Shown: positions 7,380 through 14,819, counted from the stretch's first letter. The stretch is DNA of 15,347 nt from Deferribacteraceae bacterium UBA1873 (GCA_002338145.1 DDHP01000044.1:38500-53846), one strand, 5' to 3'. Notes: a model not told the origin generated them from the sequence alone. Translations and numbers: made by a program.

Positions 7380-8575
7380 TGCCGACATTTCAGTATGAAG
7401 CACTAGACAAATCAGGTAAAAAAATAAAAAACACAGTTGAGTCAGCCTCCAAATCTGCCCTTCTTTATGAACTTAAACAAAAAGGTATTTTCCCCTATGA
7501 GATTTCAGAAGTGGGGAAATCAGCTAAAAAGATAAATTTTTCTTTCAATTTTGGTAAATCTGTAAGTGTAGCTGATATATTTTTTCAGCTTTCTATGCTG
7601 ATTAAAAGCAGTATCCCTTTGGTTGAAGCATTGAAGATAGTAGCTGATAACGTAAAAAAACAAAGACCCAAAAGTATTCTTCTGGATATCTCTACAAGTG
7701 TTTCAGAAGGGAAAAGATTTTCTGAAGCTATGGCGAAACATAGCAAATTTTTTGATGAAGTTCATATAAGGCTTATTGAAGCTTCGGAAAAAGTCGGTAA
7801 GCTCAGTGATGTCCTTATGGATATAGCTGTGTATGAAGAAGATCGCAAAAAGGCTTTTGATAAAGTGAAGTCAGCTGTGGTTTACCCGTTGACTGTCCTT
7901 GTTATTGGGCTTGGAGTTGTCGGTTTTCTGTTAAGTTATGTCGTTCCCAAAATGAATAATATTTTTAAATCCATGAACCGTGAAATCCCTCCATCAACAC
8001 AGTTTATGATATTTATGGGTAATTTTATCAAAGATTATGGCATGTTTGTGGTTCTTGCATTGATTTTAATAATTGTTAGTCTCCAGTACATCTATAAAAA
8101 GAACAAAAATGTACGATTAAAAATTGACAAGAAGATATATTCAATAAACTTTTTTAAAGAGGCTCTAATAGGTAAAGTCTCTCATATGATTTCTTTTTTA
8201 CTGGCAGAAGGTCTGCCTTTGACACAAGCTATAGCTTTAGGCAGTAAAACAATCAATAATCAGTTTCTACAGACTAACCTCGAAGATGTTGTAGAGGATA
8301 TAAAGTCGGGGAAAAACTTTTCACACTCTGCAGAAAGTAAAAAGATTTTCCCTGAAATATTTGTTGCTGCGGTAAAAACGGGGGAAAAATCAGGTGAGCT
8401 TTCGGAAATTCTGGACAGAATAGGTGAATTTTACAGTAAGCGTGTCGAGAAATATACTGCGACATTTATATCACTGATTGAACCGTTGTTTATTGTTTTT
8501 ATCGGTGTAGTTGTAGGATTTATAGTACTTTCAGTTATGGGGCCATTGTTTGATTTAAATACTATTGTGGACTAA
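7379..8575 (+). CDS. gspF: Type II secretion system inner-membrane platform protein GspF
   Basis: This 398-residue polytopic platform protein works with the ATPase to push pseudopilins out of the membrane. The N-terminal MPTFQYEALDKSGKK and the ELKQKGIFPYEI segment are typical of GspF/PilC. Two homologous T2SSF domains lie at about 65-190 and 265-388, each with the GxxLxxAL-type signature (IPLVEAL; LPLTQAI) and a GEKSGEL/SEKVGKL-type turn. TM helices are at about 170-190, 220-238 and 365-388. The start is fixed by the TAATG overlap with gspE and an AGG about 8 nt upstream. Length is normal. In typical operons gspG and other pseudopilins would follow; here a lipoprotein gene starts 34 nt downstream. 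Confidence 0.94.
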   Translation: MPTFQYEALDKSGKKIKNTVESASKSALLYELKQKGIFPYEISEVGKSAKKINFSFNFGKSVSVADIFFQLSMLIKSSIPLVEALKIVADNVKKQRPKSILLDISTSVSEGKRFSEAMAKHSKFFDEVHIRLIEASEKVGKLSDVLMDIAVYEEDRKKAFDKVKSAVVYPLTVLVIGLGVVGFLLSYVVPKMNNIFKSMNREIPPSTQFMIFMGNFIKDYGMFVVLALILIIVSLQYIYKKNKNVRLKIDKKIYSINFFKEALIGKVSHMISFLLAEGLPLTQAIALGSKTINNQFLQTNLEDVVEDIKSGKNFSHSAESKKIFPEIFVAAVKTGEKSGELSEILDRIGEFYSKRVEKYTATFISLIEPLFIVFIGVVVGFIVLSVMGPLFDLNTIVD

Positions 8576-8609
8576 AATGTATCGACATAACTAAATACAG
8601 AGGTTTTTT

Positions 8610-9929
8610 TTGAAAAGAACAATCTTATCTGCGAAATATTGTTTTTTTATGAGTATAATTTATTTAATGATTGGATGTGCAGTTCCTCAGCCTGAGATGA
8701 ATGCTGCAACTGGAGAGCGTATAAACTTAAAAGAAATAACGGATAATGATACCCGGGAAGATATTCCTGAAAATTTTGAAAAAACAATGCCGGAATCATC
8801 AATAATCTTAAACGGAATGGTTGTGTTCGAAAAAAAGTATATTACCGAGACTATTTCAGATAATGTTAGTGATTTTTCCTATGACAACGAAACTTTTGTG
8901 TTTTTAAAAAATGATATTCTGTATTCAAATGATAAATTGTGTAGCAGTATAAATATTAAAAATAAGCCTCAAGGCATACGGCTGTCAGATGGGTTAATTT
9001 TAACATATGGAAGTAACGAGATTTCAGTGTATTCAATCAATGACTGCGGTAAAATTTTTTCGCTGAAGAGAGCGTTTTCAAAAATTTCTTTTTTTTCTCC
9101 GTATATTATTCAGTACAACCGTAACGAGTTCAGTATATCCAAAGTAGGCTCTACTAAAAGACCGTTAACCGGTGGTTTGAAAATTCCAATAGAAAATATT
9201 TATTATTTTAACGGAAAGGTATACTTTTTGCTTAACCAAAACAGGCTGGTACCGCTGGTTTTGACTGAAAATATTAACGGTGAATTGGTGGGCTCTTTTA
9301 CAAATCCGATACCTTTACCAGAAAACAGCAATATTATTACATCTGATGGCAATTACCTGTATTTAGGCAAGAACAACTATATTGCTCAATATGAACTCTC
9401 CGACATCAGTTTGAATAAAAAGCAAGAATATAAGATAGAAGATACTGAAGGTTGTCAATTTATTCAATCCAATGCACTGAAATGTGGCGATGAGATATTT
9501 TCTTATAGCCAGAATAAGTTTTTTAAACTTGGTAATGTGGAAAAAGCCCACACTACAGATAACAGTATACTTTATCTGAAAAAAAATATTTTAAATGCAA
9601 TCTACACAGATGAAAAACATTTTGTAAAAGAAATTTTGCTGAATAAGCCGGATATATCTTTATGCAGGACTGAAACAAGATATTTTCTCAATGATTGGGA
9701 TGGCAAAATTAAAGAGATAGACATTTACGCTTACTCATCAAAAGTTGTTAGCAAGATACCGGAAGATTGTTCCTATGGCTTTGATTTTAAGGGTGGATAT
9801 TTTATTGATAATAAAAATAATATTAAAATAAAAGTGGCTGAAAAAGTAAATGAGAACGATAATTATAATATGTATTTAAGAAAAATCGGGGACAATTACT
9901 ATTATTATTTTGAAAAAAAAGATGATTAA
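8610..9929 (+). CDS. Large lipoprotein of unknown function linked to the gsp operon
   Basis: I do not recognise the family. The 439-residue product starts at TTG (8610), 6 nt after AGAGG. It has a basic N-terminus (MKRTILSAKY), a hydrophobic core and a lipobox-like LMIGC with Cys23, so it should be a lipoprotein, probably in the outer membrane. The mature part is a series of short beta-strand units, such as FVFLKNDILY, GLILTYGSNEISVY, YFNGKVYFLL and NYLYLGKNNYIAQYEL. These resemble beta-propeller blades and contain no catalytic motif. After Cys23 there are six cysteines: 111/146, 282/292 and 352/387. They look like three pairs, as expected of a periplasmic or surface protein. It probably shares the gspC-F transcript. 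It is too large for a classical pilotin, and a T2SS accessory or substrate role is inference. Confidence 0.75.
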   Translation: MKRTILSAKYCFFMSIIYLMIGCAVPQPEMNAATGERINLKEITDNDTREDIPENFEKTMPESSIILNGMVVFEKKYITETISDNVSDFSYDNETFVFLKNDILYSNDKLCSSINIKNKPQGIRLSDGLILTYGSNEISVYSINDCGKIFSLKRAFSKISFFSPYIIQYNRNEFSISKVGSTKRPLTGGLKIPIENIYYFNGKVYFLLNQNRLVPLVLTENINGELVGSFTNPIPLPENSNIITSDGNYLYLGKNNYIAQYELSDISLNKKQEYKIEDTEGCQFIQSNALKCGDEIFSYSQNKFFKLGNVEKAHTTDNSILYLKKNILNAIYTDEKHFVKEILLNKPDISLCRTETRYFLNDWDGKIKEIDIYAYSSKVVSKIPEDCSYGFDFKGGYFIDNKNNIKIKVAEKVNENDNYNMYLRKIGDNYYYYFEKKDD

Positions 9930-9956
9930 TCAAAAAGATATTTTTTCTTGAATCAT
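9922..9956 (+). terminator. AT-rich hairpin at the end of the gsp/lipoprotein operon
   Basis: ATGATT (9922-9927) pairs with AATCAT (9951-9956). Inside it, CAAAAAGA (9931-9938) pairs with the TTTTTCTTG side (to 9950) with one mismatch and one G-U pair. The hairpin begins at the lipoprotein stop codon. It lacks a following U-tract, so it may only be a 3'-end structure in front of the convergent rpn gene. Confidence 0.3.
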
Positions 9957-10044
9957 TGATAATCTTGAAGCATCTCTACGCATTTTTCTTTACATGCAAT
10001 TTCTGCAGAACTGGAAATAATTTTATAACATGGTAAACGAATCA

Positions 10045-10068
10045 GCGAAGTTTCTTGCCAAACTACGC
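10045..10068. repeat. Near-perfect 9-bp inverted repeat downstream of rpn
   Basis: GCGAAGTTT and AAACTACGC pair over 9 positions with one A-A mismatch around a CTTGCC loop. No T-run follows on either strand, so it is not a typical intrinsic terminator. It could be part of a small palindromic repeat element; further copies cannot be checked here. Confidence 0.45.
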
Positions 10069-10119
10069 CTGTGATTTATACCCGCGCACCAAGGGATACT
10101 ATTAATCTGACCTTTTTTA

Positions 10120-10139
10120 CTCCAGCCTTTATACCGGAG
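10120..10139. other. Short hairpin next to the rpn stop
   Basis: CTCCAG (10120-10125) pairs with CCGGAG (10134-10139), with one wobble or mismatch and an 8-nt loop. It lies 4 bp beyond the rpn stop. A run of six T's lies just before it on the plus strand. It may be a weak bidirectional transcript end. Confidence 0.3.
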
Positions 10140-10143
10140 AGTT

Positions 10144-10389
10144 TCATTTTAATAAATCCAACAATTTTGCCTTACTGTCCTCAGATAAAATAGCTTCAGT
10201 AGCCTTGTCTAATTTATCTAAATCGGTTACGGACTTTATAAACTCTTTCTCGGAGTCAGTGATGCCATACTTTAGGCTTATTTGTTTTATCACAGTTTGC
10301 TGAAGTCTTTTAGTCTCGCCATATATTATTCCTCTCTGCTCTCCCCTTTCCTCACCTTGTTGAATCCATCTCTCTGCTAATGTCGGCAT
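10144..10389 (-). CDS. Intragenic RpnS-like small protein (candidate antitoxin)
   Basis: This is an in-frame internal start within rpn. The ATG at 10389 (Met240 of the full-length protein) follows GGAGGAG by exactly 5 nt, the best ribosome binding site in the region and far better than that of the full-length start. It would give an 81-residue protein, MPTLAERWIQQGEERGEQRG followed by a helical, charged C-terminal domain ending KAKLLDLLK. From established work on Rpn proteins, as I recall it, the variable C-terminal domain is made separately as RpnS and blocks the nuclease toxicity of full-length RpnL in antiphage defence. The site here matches that architecture. The GGAGGAG also encodes Gly-Gly of the longer product, so coincidence cannot be fully excluded. 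Confidence 0.62.
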   Translation of the reverse strand: MPTLAERWIQQGEERGEQRGIIYGETKRLQQTVIKQISLKYGITDSEKEFIKSVTDLDKLDKATEAILSEDSKAKLLDLLK

Positions 10390-11106
10390 CTTGTCTCCTC
10401 CTACAGCTTCCTTGACTACTTCTATAAATTCCTCTTCCCTAATATCCTTCTTGTTTACAATATAATCAAATATCAGTATCCAGCCACTCCCCTCTTCCGA
10501 TGACAAATATTTTACTGACTTCTTTAACTCTCCCAAATCTTTGTCAAATATGTGCTTAAATGTTAATATAAACGCATAGAAAAACATATCAAGTATATTT
10601 TCCTTGCGAAGATCTTCAGCATCCCAATCATTTGTATCAAATAAAAAATAACGAAAATCTAAGCTGTATTTCTTTAAACCTTCTTCTACATTTATAAAAT
10701 CTCGAAAATCCACAGGATGAGGCCATTTACCTTTACCGTGATAAAATACAATCGGGATTATAAACTCTAATTCCTTACCCTGATTATAATTATCTTCCCA
10801 AATACATAGCATGTAACTTAGTATCTGAAGTGGAGTAAATTTTGCTGACTCTGATTTGTGCTCTATAATAAAATAAGCCTGTGCCTTTTTATTGTTTTTC
10901 AGCGTAACCTGAAGAGCTGCATCAAGTAATTTCTTCTTATACTGAAGTCCTCTTTTCTCAGTATTTACTGAATTTATACCTTTTGATAAATCTATACTGT
11001 TGTAAATTTCTTCCGGCAGCGTAACCTTAAGAAGATTTTTTGCAGTATCTTTATATTTCAGGATATCCTTAAAAGTACCGTCGTGTATATCGTTTATTTT
11101 AGACAT
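10144..11106 (-). CDS. Rpn family nuclease (YhgA-like, PD-(D/E)XK), full-length toxin-like form
   Basis: This 320-residue protein belongs to the Rpn/YhgA-like family (PF04754 type), once annotated as transposase but now seen as DNA nucleases. It has the family's N-terminal HDGTFKDIL, then LPEEIYNSIDL. The PD-(D/E)XK core follows with Asp62 (LLDAALQV) and Glu82-His-Lys84 (FIIEHKS), then LQILSYMLCIW, IIPIVFYHG and WPHPVDF. A basic, Gly/Glu-rich segment (GEERGEQRG, 251-259) leads into a short helical C-terminal domain. I choose the ATG at 11106 because family members start about here; an in-frame TTG at 11154 is possible. Neither has a good SD. A TATATG (11120-11115, minus) lies just upstream, so the message may be nearly leaderless. 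The internal start at 10389 is listed separately. Confidence 0.88.
   Translation of the reverse strand: MSKINDIHDGTFKDILKYKDTAKNLLKVTLPEEIYNSIDLSKGINSVNTEKRGLQYKKKLLDAALQVTLKNNKKAQAYFIIEHKSESAKFTPLQILSYMLCIWEDNYNQGKELEFIIPIVFYHGKGKWPHPVDFRDFINVEEGLKKYSLDFRYFLFDTNDWDAEDLRKENILDMFFYAFILTFKHIFDKDLGELKKSVKYLSSEEGSGWILIFDYIVNKKDIREEEFIEVVKEAVGGDKMPTLAERWIQQGEERGEQRGIIYGETKRLQQTVIKQISLKYGITDSEKEFIKSVTDLDKLDKATEAILSEDSKAKLLDLLK
10395..10401 (-). promoter_or_regulatory. Internal Shine-Dalgarno of the RpnS-like gene
   Basis: GGAGGAG on the minus strand is followed by ACAAG and then ATG. It is a full anti-SD match at optimal spacing inside a coding region. I saw no convincing internal promoter in the about 100 bp upstream. 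Confidence 0.65.
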
Positions 11107-11160
11107 GTACTTTACATATATGGAAACTGGGAGGTTTTCAAGGTTAAAAAACAAGCCAGC

Positions 11161-11269
11161 TTAGCCTACACTTCGTAGGTGTATGACACGTATAGATAAC
11201 TGTCATTCCTCGCCCTGTTAAATGCTGCTGGACAGCCCGGCAAAGCCGGAAGACCAAAAGCAGCTCGGC
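11161..11269. other. Structured intergenic region between the kinase and rpn genes
   Basis: The interval is richer in G+C than its surroundings and contains nested inverted repeats. CCTAC (11165-11169) pairs with GTAGG (11175-11179). CCGGC (11237-11241) pairs with GCCGG (11245-11249) around AAA, inside an outer GCTGCT (11224-11229)/AGCAGC (11259-11264) pair. The large hairpin begins 5 bp after the kinase stop codon and could stop or protect its transcript, although no U-tract follows on the minus strand. Confidence 0.45.
11198..11219. repeat. Short dispersed repeat, copy 1
   Basis: The 22-nt string running from AACTGTCA to GCCCTGTT is nearly repeated at the right edge of the window (15327-15347), with two T-to-C changes and one missing base. 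The second copy is cut by the window end, so the true repeat may be longer. Confidence 0.4.
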
Positions 11270-14200
11270 TCACCCATTCAAAAGCGACTGCAGAATATTT
11301 TCAAGCTTTAAAAAATCAAAAGGCTTCAGAATACATTCATCAAATCCATACTCTTTATAATTTTTCATAATATCATTTTCTGAATACCCGCTTGTAACAA
11401 CAGTTTTAACATTCCCGTCAATTTCTTTTATATCTTTCAAAATCTGCTCACCGCTTCTGGATCCAGGAATGGTAAGGTCAAGAATTACAATATCAAACAT
11501 ATTTTTTCTGAATTTTTCGAAAACCTCGTTTTCACTTGTAGCAGTTGTCACATCAAATCCCACCATTTCCAGATAAATACGCGAACTTTCCAGTATAGAC
11601 ACCTCATCATCCAACATAAAAATCCGTTTACCCTTAAAAACATCCCTTTCTTCAATATTGTACTTATCTACGGCAGATGGATTATCATAACTATCGGATA
11701 TATTGCTGATATCCCTGTCTAAAGGCAGATACACTGTAAATGTAGTTCCCACTCCCTCTTTTGAATCCAATTCGATCGTACCTCCATGCTTCGCAATTAT
11801 CGAATAAGATGTTGCCAGTCCCAGTCCGGAACCTTCCGCTTTCGTAGTAAAAAAAGGATCAAAAATTTTCTGCTGAGTTTCCGGTGGTATCCCCGTACCT
11901 TCATCTATAAACTTAATCATTAAATATTCACCGGAATTCAGTTTTTTATTATTAACAATTTCAGTCTGTTCCACCTGTATCAAAAGCTTACCGCCGTTTT
12001 CCATGGCATCCATGGCATTAACTGTCAAATTTTGAAACACCTGACTCATCTGGTCACCATCAACATATAGCGGTGGAATATCCGAACCAAACTGGTAAAC
12101 AACTTTTAAATTCGAGCCTGCCAAAGTAAAATCAACAGTATCCTTTATGATATCTTTTATCTGGGTTATTTTTTTGACAGGGGAACCCCCTTTGGAAAAT
12201 GTCAAAAGCTGGTTTGTCAATTTTTTAGCTCTGTCTATAGAATTATCAATTTTTTCATATATTGTCTCAGCTTTCTGTTCATCTTTAATTATTCTGGCGA
12301 GTGAAATATTTGAATTTATTGCCGTTAAAATATTATTAAAATCGTGGGCTATACCTCCGGCTAATATACCCACTGATTTAAGCTTTTCCATTTTAAGCAG
12401 TTCCTTCTGCATCATCTCATTTTCCGTTACATCCCTGAAAACAATAACAACCCCTATTATATTTTTTCTATTATCAAAAATTGGAGCCCCGCTGTCGGAA
12501 ATGATATATTGATCTCCGTTTTTAGAGATAAGCAGAATATCATTCTCCAAAGTTATATTTTTGCCACTTTGCATTACCTGTTTGAATGGACTTTCAAGTC
12601 TTTTTCCCGTCTTTTTGTCAACTATCTTAAAAACACTTTTCAAATCTCTGCCTACAGCTTCATCCCTTGAATATCCTGTCAATTCTTCCGCCACTCTGTT
12701 TATAACTACAACTTTCCCATTCACATCAGTTGAGATTACAGCATCCCCAATGGAACGGAGTGTAACACTTAAATACTCTCTTTCCTCCAAAATTTCTTTT
12801 TCATAACGCTTGAGTTCCGTAATATCTCTGCCGAGAATGACTAAATTTTTTCTGTCTACACTTTCGAAAAAAAACGGAACTTTAAACATATCGAATACAT
12901 ATTCAGCCCCGTCAGGAAAACTAATACGCTCTTCGGATCTGTATATGATGCCCCTCTTCCAGGCTTTTTCATCCATTCTGAGGCAATTAAGAAAAGCTTC
13001 TTTATAGCTTTCATCCACTAATTCAGCCAATTCAGCATCAGTCTTTTTATAATAATCAACATTTTTAAGTGAAAATAATTCAAGTGCAGCTTCGTTTGCA
13101 ATAAGCCAGCGTCCTTTTTCATCTTTAAAACAGATAAAATCAGGCGAAGCGTTTATCAATGCGTTCATACGCTCTGCACTTTCAGCAATAGCTTTTTCCG
13201 CTTTTTTTCGTTTGGTAATATCAGTTACCACCAGAATTATCGCATTGACAAACCCATCATGGTCGTAAACAGGATTGATGGTAAATAAAGCCGGAAAATT
13301 ATCACCGGTTTTTTTCCAAAAATACATTTCTCCCTTTATTCCGTTGTGTTTTATTTCAGAATTTTCCAAGTTTATTTGATTAAGCTGATTTTCAATATTT
13401 TCCCTTTCGGTTTCAGGAAACAGATCTAATATCGATTTTCCTGCAATTTCTTCCAATTCATACCCGAAAAGTCTGGCGGCCCCATTGTTAAAAATAACAA
13501 CTTTCCATAATCCGTTTACAAGTTCGGCTTTAATGATTGCGACATCTTTTGCCGCTCTTAGTATATCCAGCAGGTTCTTTTCCCGTTTTCTCAAATCCAT
13601 TGTTTTTAAATAAACCTGCTTTTTCAGGCTTATATTCCAATACCAAACCGTAATAACCATCCCAACCAATATCAAAAGAAATAAAATAAAATATGGGATA
13701 TATTTTGCATAAGCAGGAGTCAGCTTTGTTCCCATCCATTTGTGCTCAATTTTTTTAAGGACTCCTGTATTTTTAGCTTTTCTCACCGCCTTATTAAGAA
13801 TAGAAACAAGGATATCATTGCCTTCAGCAACAGCCATGCAGGCTTTACCCACATAAAGAGGATCGCCCACTATTTTTATTTCACTCAGCAGATTGTTCTC
13901 TTTCAGATAGTGGATGACAATCTGCTCGTCAGCAACAGTAGCATCAGCTTTCCCTGTTAAAACCTTATTTGCTGCCTCTTCAAAATTATCCGTATATATA
14001 ATATCATAGTTTATATTTTTGCTTGCCAGAAAATCCAAGGCATAATCACCCCTCAAAATTGACAGAGCCGCCCCATTCAAATCCTCGATTCCCTGGATTG
14101 TTGTATTGTTATCTTTGACAAAGATAGAAGCGGGGACATGGAATAAAACATCAGTGAAATCATATGTTTTATCTCTTTTGTTGGAATAAAAAAATGTGGT

Positions 14201-14503
14201 TATAACATCAGCATCTCCTGATAAAACCATTTTTCTTGCATTTGCAAAAGTCGTATGAAGAAAACGGGGCCGAAAATCATATTCAACCCCCATCCAACGT
14301 ATCAGCTCAATATTCATGCCGGTTATTTGACCGTAATTGTTCAGGTATTCAAATGGTGGATATCTGTTCTGACTTACAAATGTAATTGTCTTTTTTTTAT
14401 CAAGATATGCCCTTTCCTCAGGGGTAAGTTCGCTCTCATTAAAACAGCCGCTTATAAACAGGAATGCCGCAAGCAGGACTAAAATAAAGAATTTGCTCTG
14501 CAA
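11270..14503 (-). CDS. Hybrid sensor histidine kinase with periplasmic solute-binding domain
   Basis: This 1077-residue inner-membrane sensor starts at TTG with AGGAG 7 nt upstream. Order of parts: hydrophobic N-terminus with lipobox ISGC (Cys20); a type 3 solute-binding domain at about 38-258 (RYPPFEYLN, GDADVITTFFYS); TM helix at about 269-289; three PAS domains at about 310-432, 443-565 and 575-695. Then HisKA with GGIAHDFNN (phospho-acceptor His720); HATPase with N-box NLTVNAMDAM (Asn829), G1 DEGTGIPP and G2 GSGLGLA; and a receiver with acidic Asp965/966, phospho-acceptor Asp1009, Thr1037 and Lys1060. All catalytic residues are present. It likely binds a small polar solute, perhaps an amino acid, and relays phosphate to its own receiver. 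No DNA-binding output or separate Hpt domain is encoded nearby, so the downstream partner is unknown. Confidence 0.94.
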   Translation of the reverse strand: MQSKFFILVLLAAFLFISGCFNESELTPEERAYLDKKKTITFVSQNRYPPFEYLNNYGQITGMNIELIRWMGVEYDFRPRFLHTTFANARKMVLSGDADVITTFFYSNKRDKTYDFTDVLFHVPASIFVKDNNTTIQGIEDLNGAALSILRGDYALDFLASKNINYDIIYTDNFEEAANKVLTGKADATVADEQIVIHYLKENNLLSEIKIVGDPLYVGKACMAVAEGNDILVSILNKAVRKAKNTGVLKKIEHKWMGTKLTPAYAKYIPYFILFLLILVGMVITVWYWNISLKKQVYLKTMDLRKREKNLLDILRAAKDVAIIKAELVNGLWKVVIFNNGAARLFGYELEEIAGKSILDLFPETERENIENQLNQINLENSEIKHNGIKGEMYFWKKTGDNFPALFTINPVYDHDGFVNAIILVVTDITKRKKAEKAIAESAERMNALINASPDFICFKDEKGRWLIANEAALELFSLKNVDYYKKTDAELAELVDESYKEAFLNCLRMDEKAWKRGIIYRSEERISFPDGAEYVFDMFKVPFFFESVDRKNLVILGRDITELKRYEKEILEEREYLSVTLRSIGDAVISTDVNGKVVVINRVAEELTGYSRDEAVGRDLKSVFKIVDKKTGKRLESPFKQVMQSGKNITLENDILLISKNGDQYIISDSGAPIFDNRKNIIGVVIVFRDVTENEMMQKELLKMEKLKSVGILAGGIAHDFNNILTAINSNISLARIIKDEQKAETIYEKIDNSIDRAKKLTNQLLTFSKGGSPVKKITQIKDIIKDTVDFTLAGSNLKVVYQFGSDIPPLYVDGDQMSQVFQNLTVNAMDAMENGGKLLIQVEQTEIVNNKKLNSGEYLMIKFIDEGTGIPPETQQKIFDPFFTTKAEGSGLGLATSYSIIAKHGGTIELDSKEGVGTTFTVYLPLDRDISNISDSYDNPSAVDKYNIEERDVFKGKRIFMLDDEVSILESSRIYLEMVGFDVTTATSENEVFEKFRKNMFDIVILDLTIPGSRSGEQILKDIKEIDGNVKTVVTSGYSENDIMKNYKEYGFDECILKPFDFLKLENILQSLLNG

Positions 14504-14510
14504 AATTTAT

Positions 14511-14515
14511 CTCCT
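14511..14515 (-). promoter_or_regulatory. SD deciding the TTG start of the kinase
   Basis: AGGAG on the minus strand lies 7 nt before TTG 14503. The TTG begins directly with a signal-peptide-like sequence (MQSKFFILVLLAAF), which supports this rare start. Confidence 0.7.
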
Positions 14516-14540
14516 AAAAATCTTTAAACTTGTCTTTAAG

Positions 14541-14549
14541 ATTGTATCA
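14541..14549 (-). promoter_or_regulatory. Extended -10 promoter for the kinase gene
   Basis: On the minus strand TGATACAAT is TGn plus TACAAT, a 5/6 extended -10. Transcription would begin about 30 nt before the TTG start. No good -35 box is seen at the right spacing, as is common with extended -10 promoters. Confidence 0.42.
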
Positions 14550-14552
14550 GAA

Positions 14553-14587
14553 GTTGCAAGCCACCCTTAACTTGTTGCAGATTAAGG
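14553..14587. promoter_or_regulatory. Candidate regulator site upstream of the kinase promoter
   Basis: GTTGCA occurs at 14553-14558 and again at 14574-14579, exactly 21 bp (two helical turns) apart. An inverted repeat CCTTAA (14565-14570)/TTAAGG (14582-14587) overlaps the second copy. The elements cover the -35 region of the kinase promoter. No regulator is identified. Confidence 0.3.
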
Positions 14588-14743
14588 TTATTCAAGAACA
14601 AAAATCACAACAAAAAATGACTTATAATAATTAAGATAACCTACAATTTTGAAAGAAGCAACGAGAAAATAATACCTTTCGTATGAAACAGTTATATTTT
14701 ATTGATCAACTGAGCAAACTAATTAAATAATTTTAAATTATAG

Positions 14744-14772
14744 TTTACAAAATCATACTTTTTTATTAGCAT
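14744..14772 (+). promoter_or_regulatory. Weak candidate promoter for the four-helix membrane protein
   Basis: TTTACA (14744-14749) and TAGCAT (14767-14772) are separated by 17 nt, about 40 nt upstream of the SD. The surrounding DNA is very AT-rich, so chance matches are expected. Nothing else gene-like is seen in 14504-14819. Confidence 0.3.
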
Positions 14773-14819
14773 TAAATAATTTCACTAAAATGTTTAATTT
14801 GGGGTAAAGGAGACCTTTC

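Larger units (their letters stand above)
9953..10147 (-). pseudogene. Stop-interrupted small frame overlapping the rpn stop
   Basis: An ATG overlaps the rpn stop codon (ATGA, 10147). Reading on gives 23 codons (MKLSGIKAGVKKVRL...), an in-frame TAA at 10078-10076, then 40 more open codons (ITGVVWQETSLI...CKEKCVEMLQDYQ) to a TGA at 9955-9953. The second half has a protein-like composition, and the position suggests a degraded gene that followed rpn. I do not recognise a family, and a chance open frame is quite possible in AT-rich DNA. A hairpin (10045-10068) lies within it. Confidence 0.22.

Noticed and set aside
8610..9929. Calling the lipoprotein a GspS-like pilotin
   Set aside because: Pilotins are about 100-150 residues and mostly helical or compact; this protein is 439 residues and beta-rich.
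10144..11106. Reading rpn as an insertion-sequence transposase
   Set aside because: Older annotation calls this family transposase, but no terminal inverted repeats, target duplication or IS architecture are visible; the nuclease assignment fits better.
11107..11154. TTG-initiated extension of rpn by 16 residues
   Set aside because: Family members begin near the MSKINDIHD sequence, and the TTG has no SD.
12147..13007. Plus-strand open frames opposite the sensor kinase
   Set aside because: They run antisense to the PAS and HisKA coding regions and show no start signals or family motifs.
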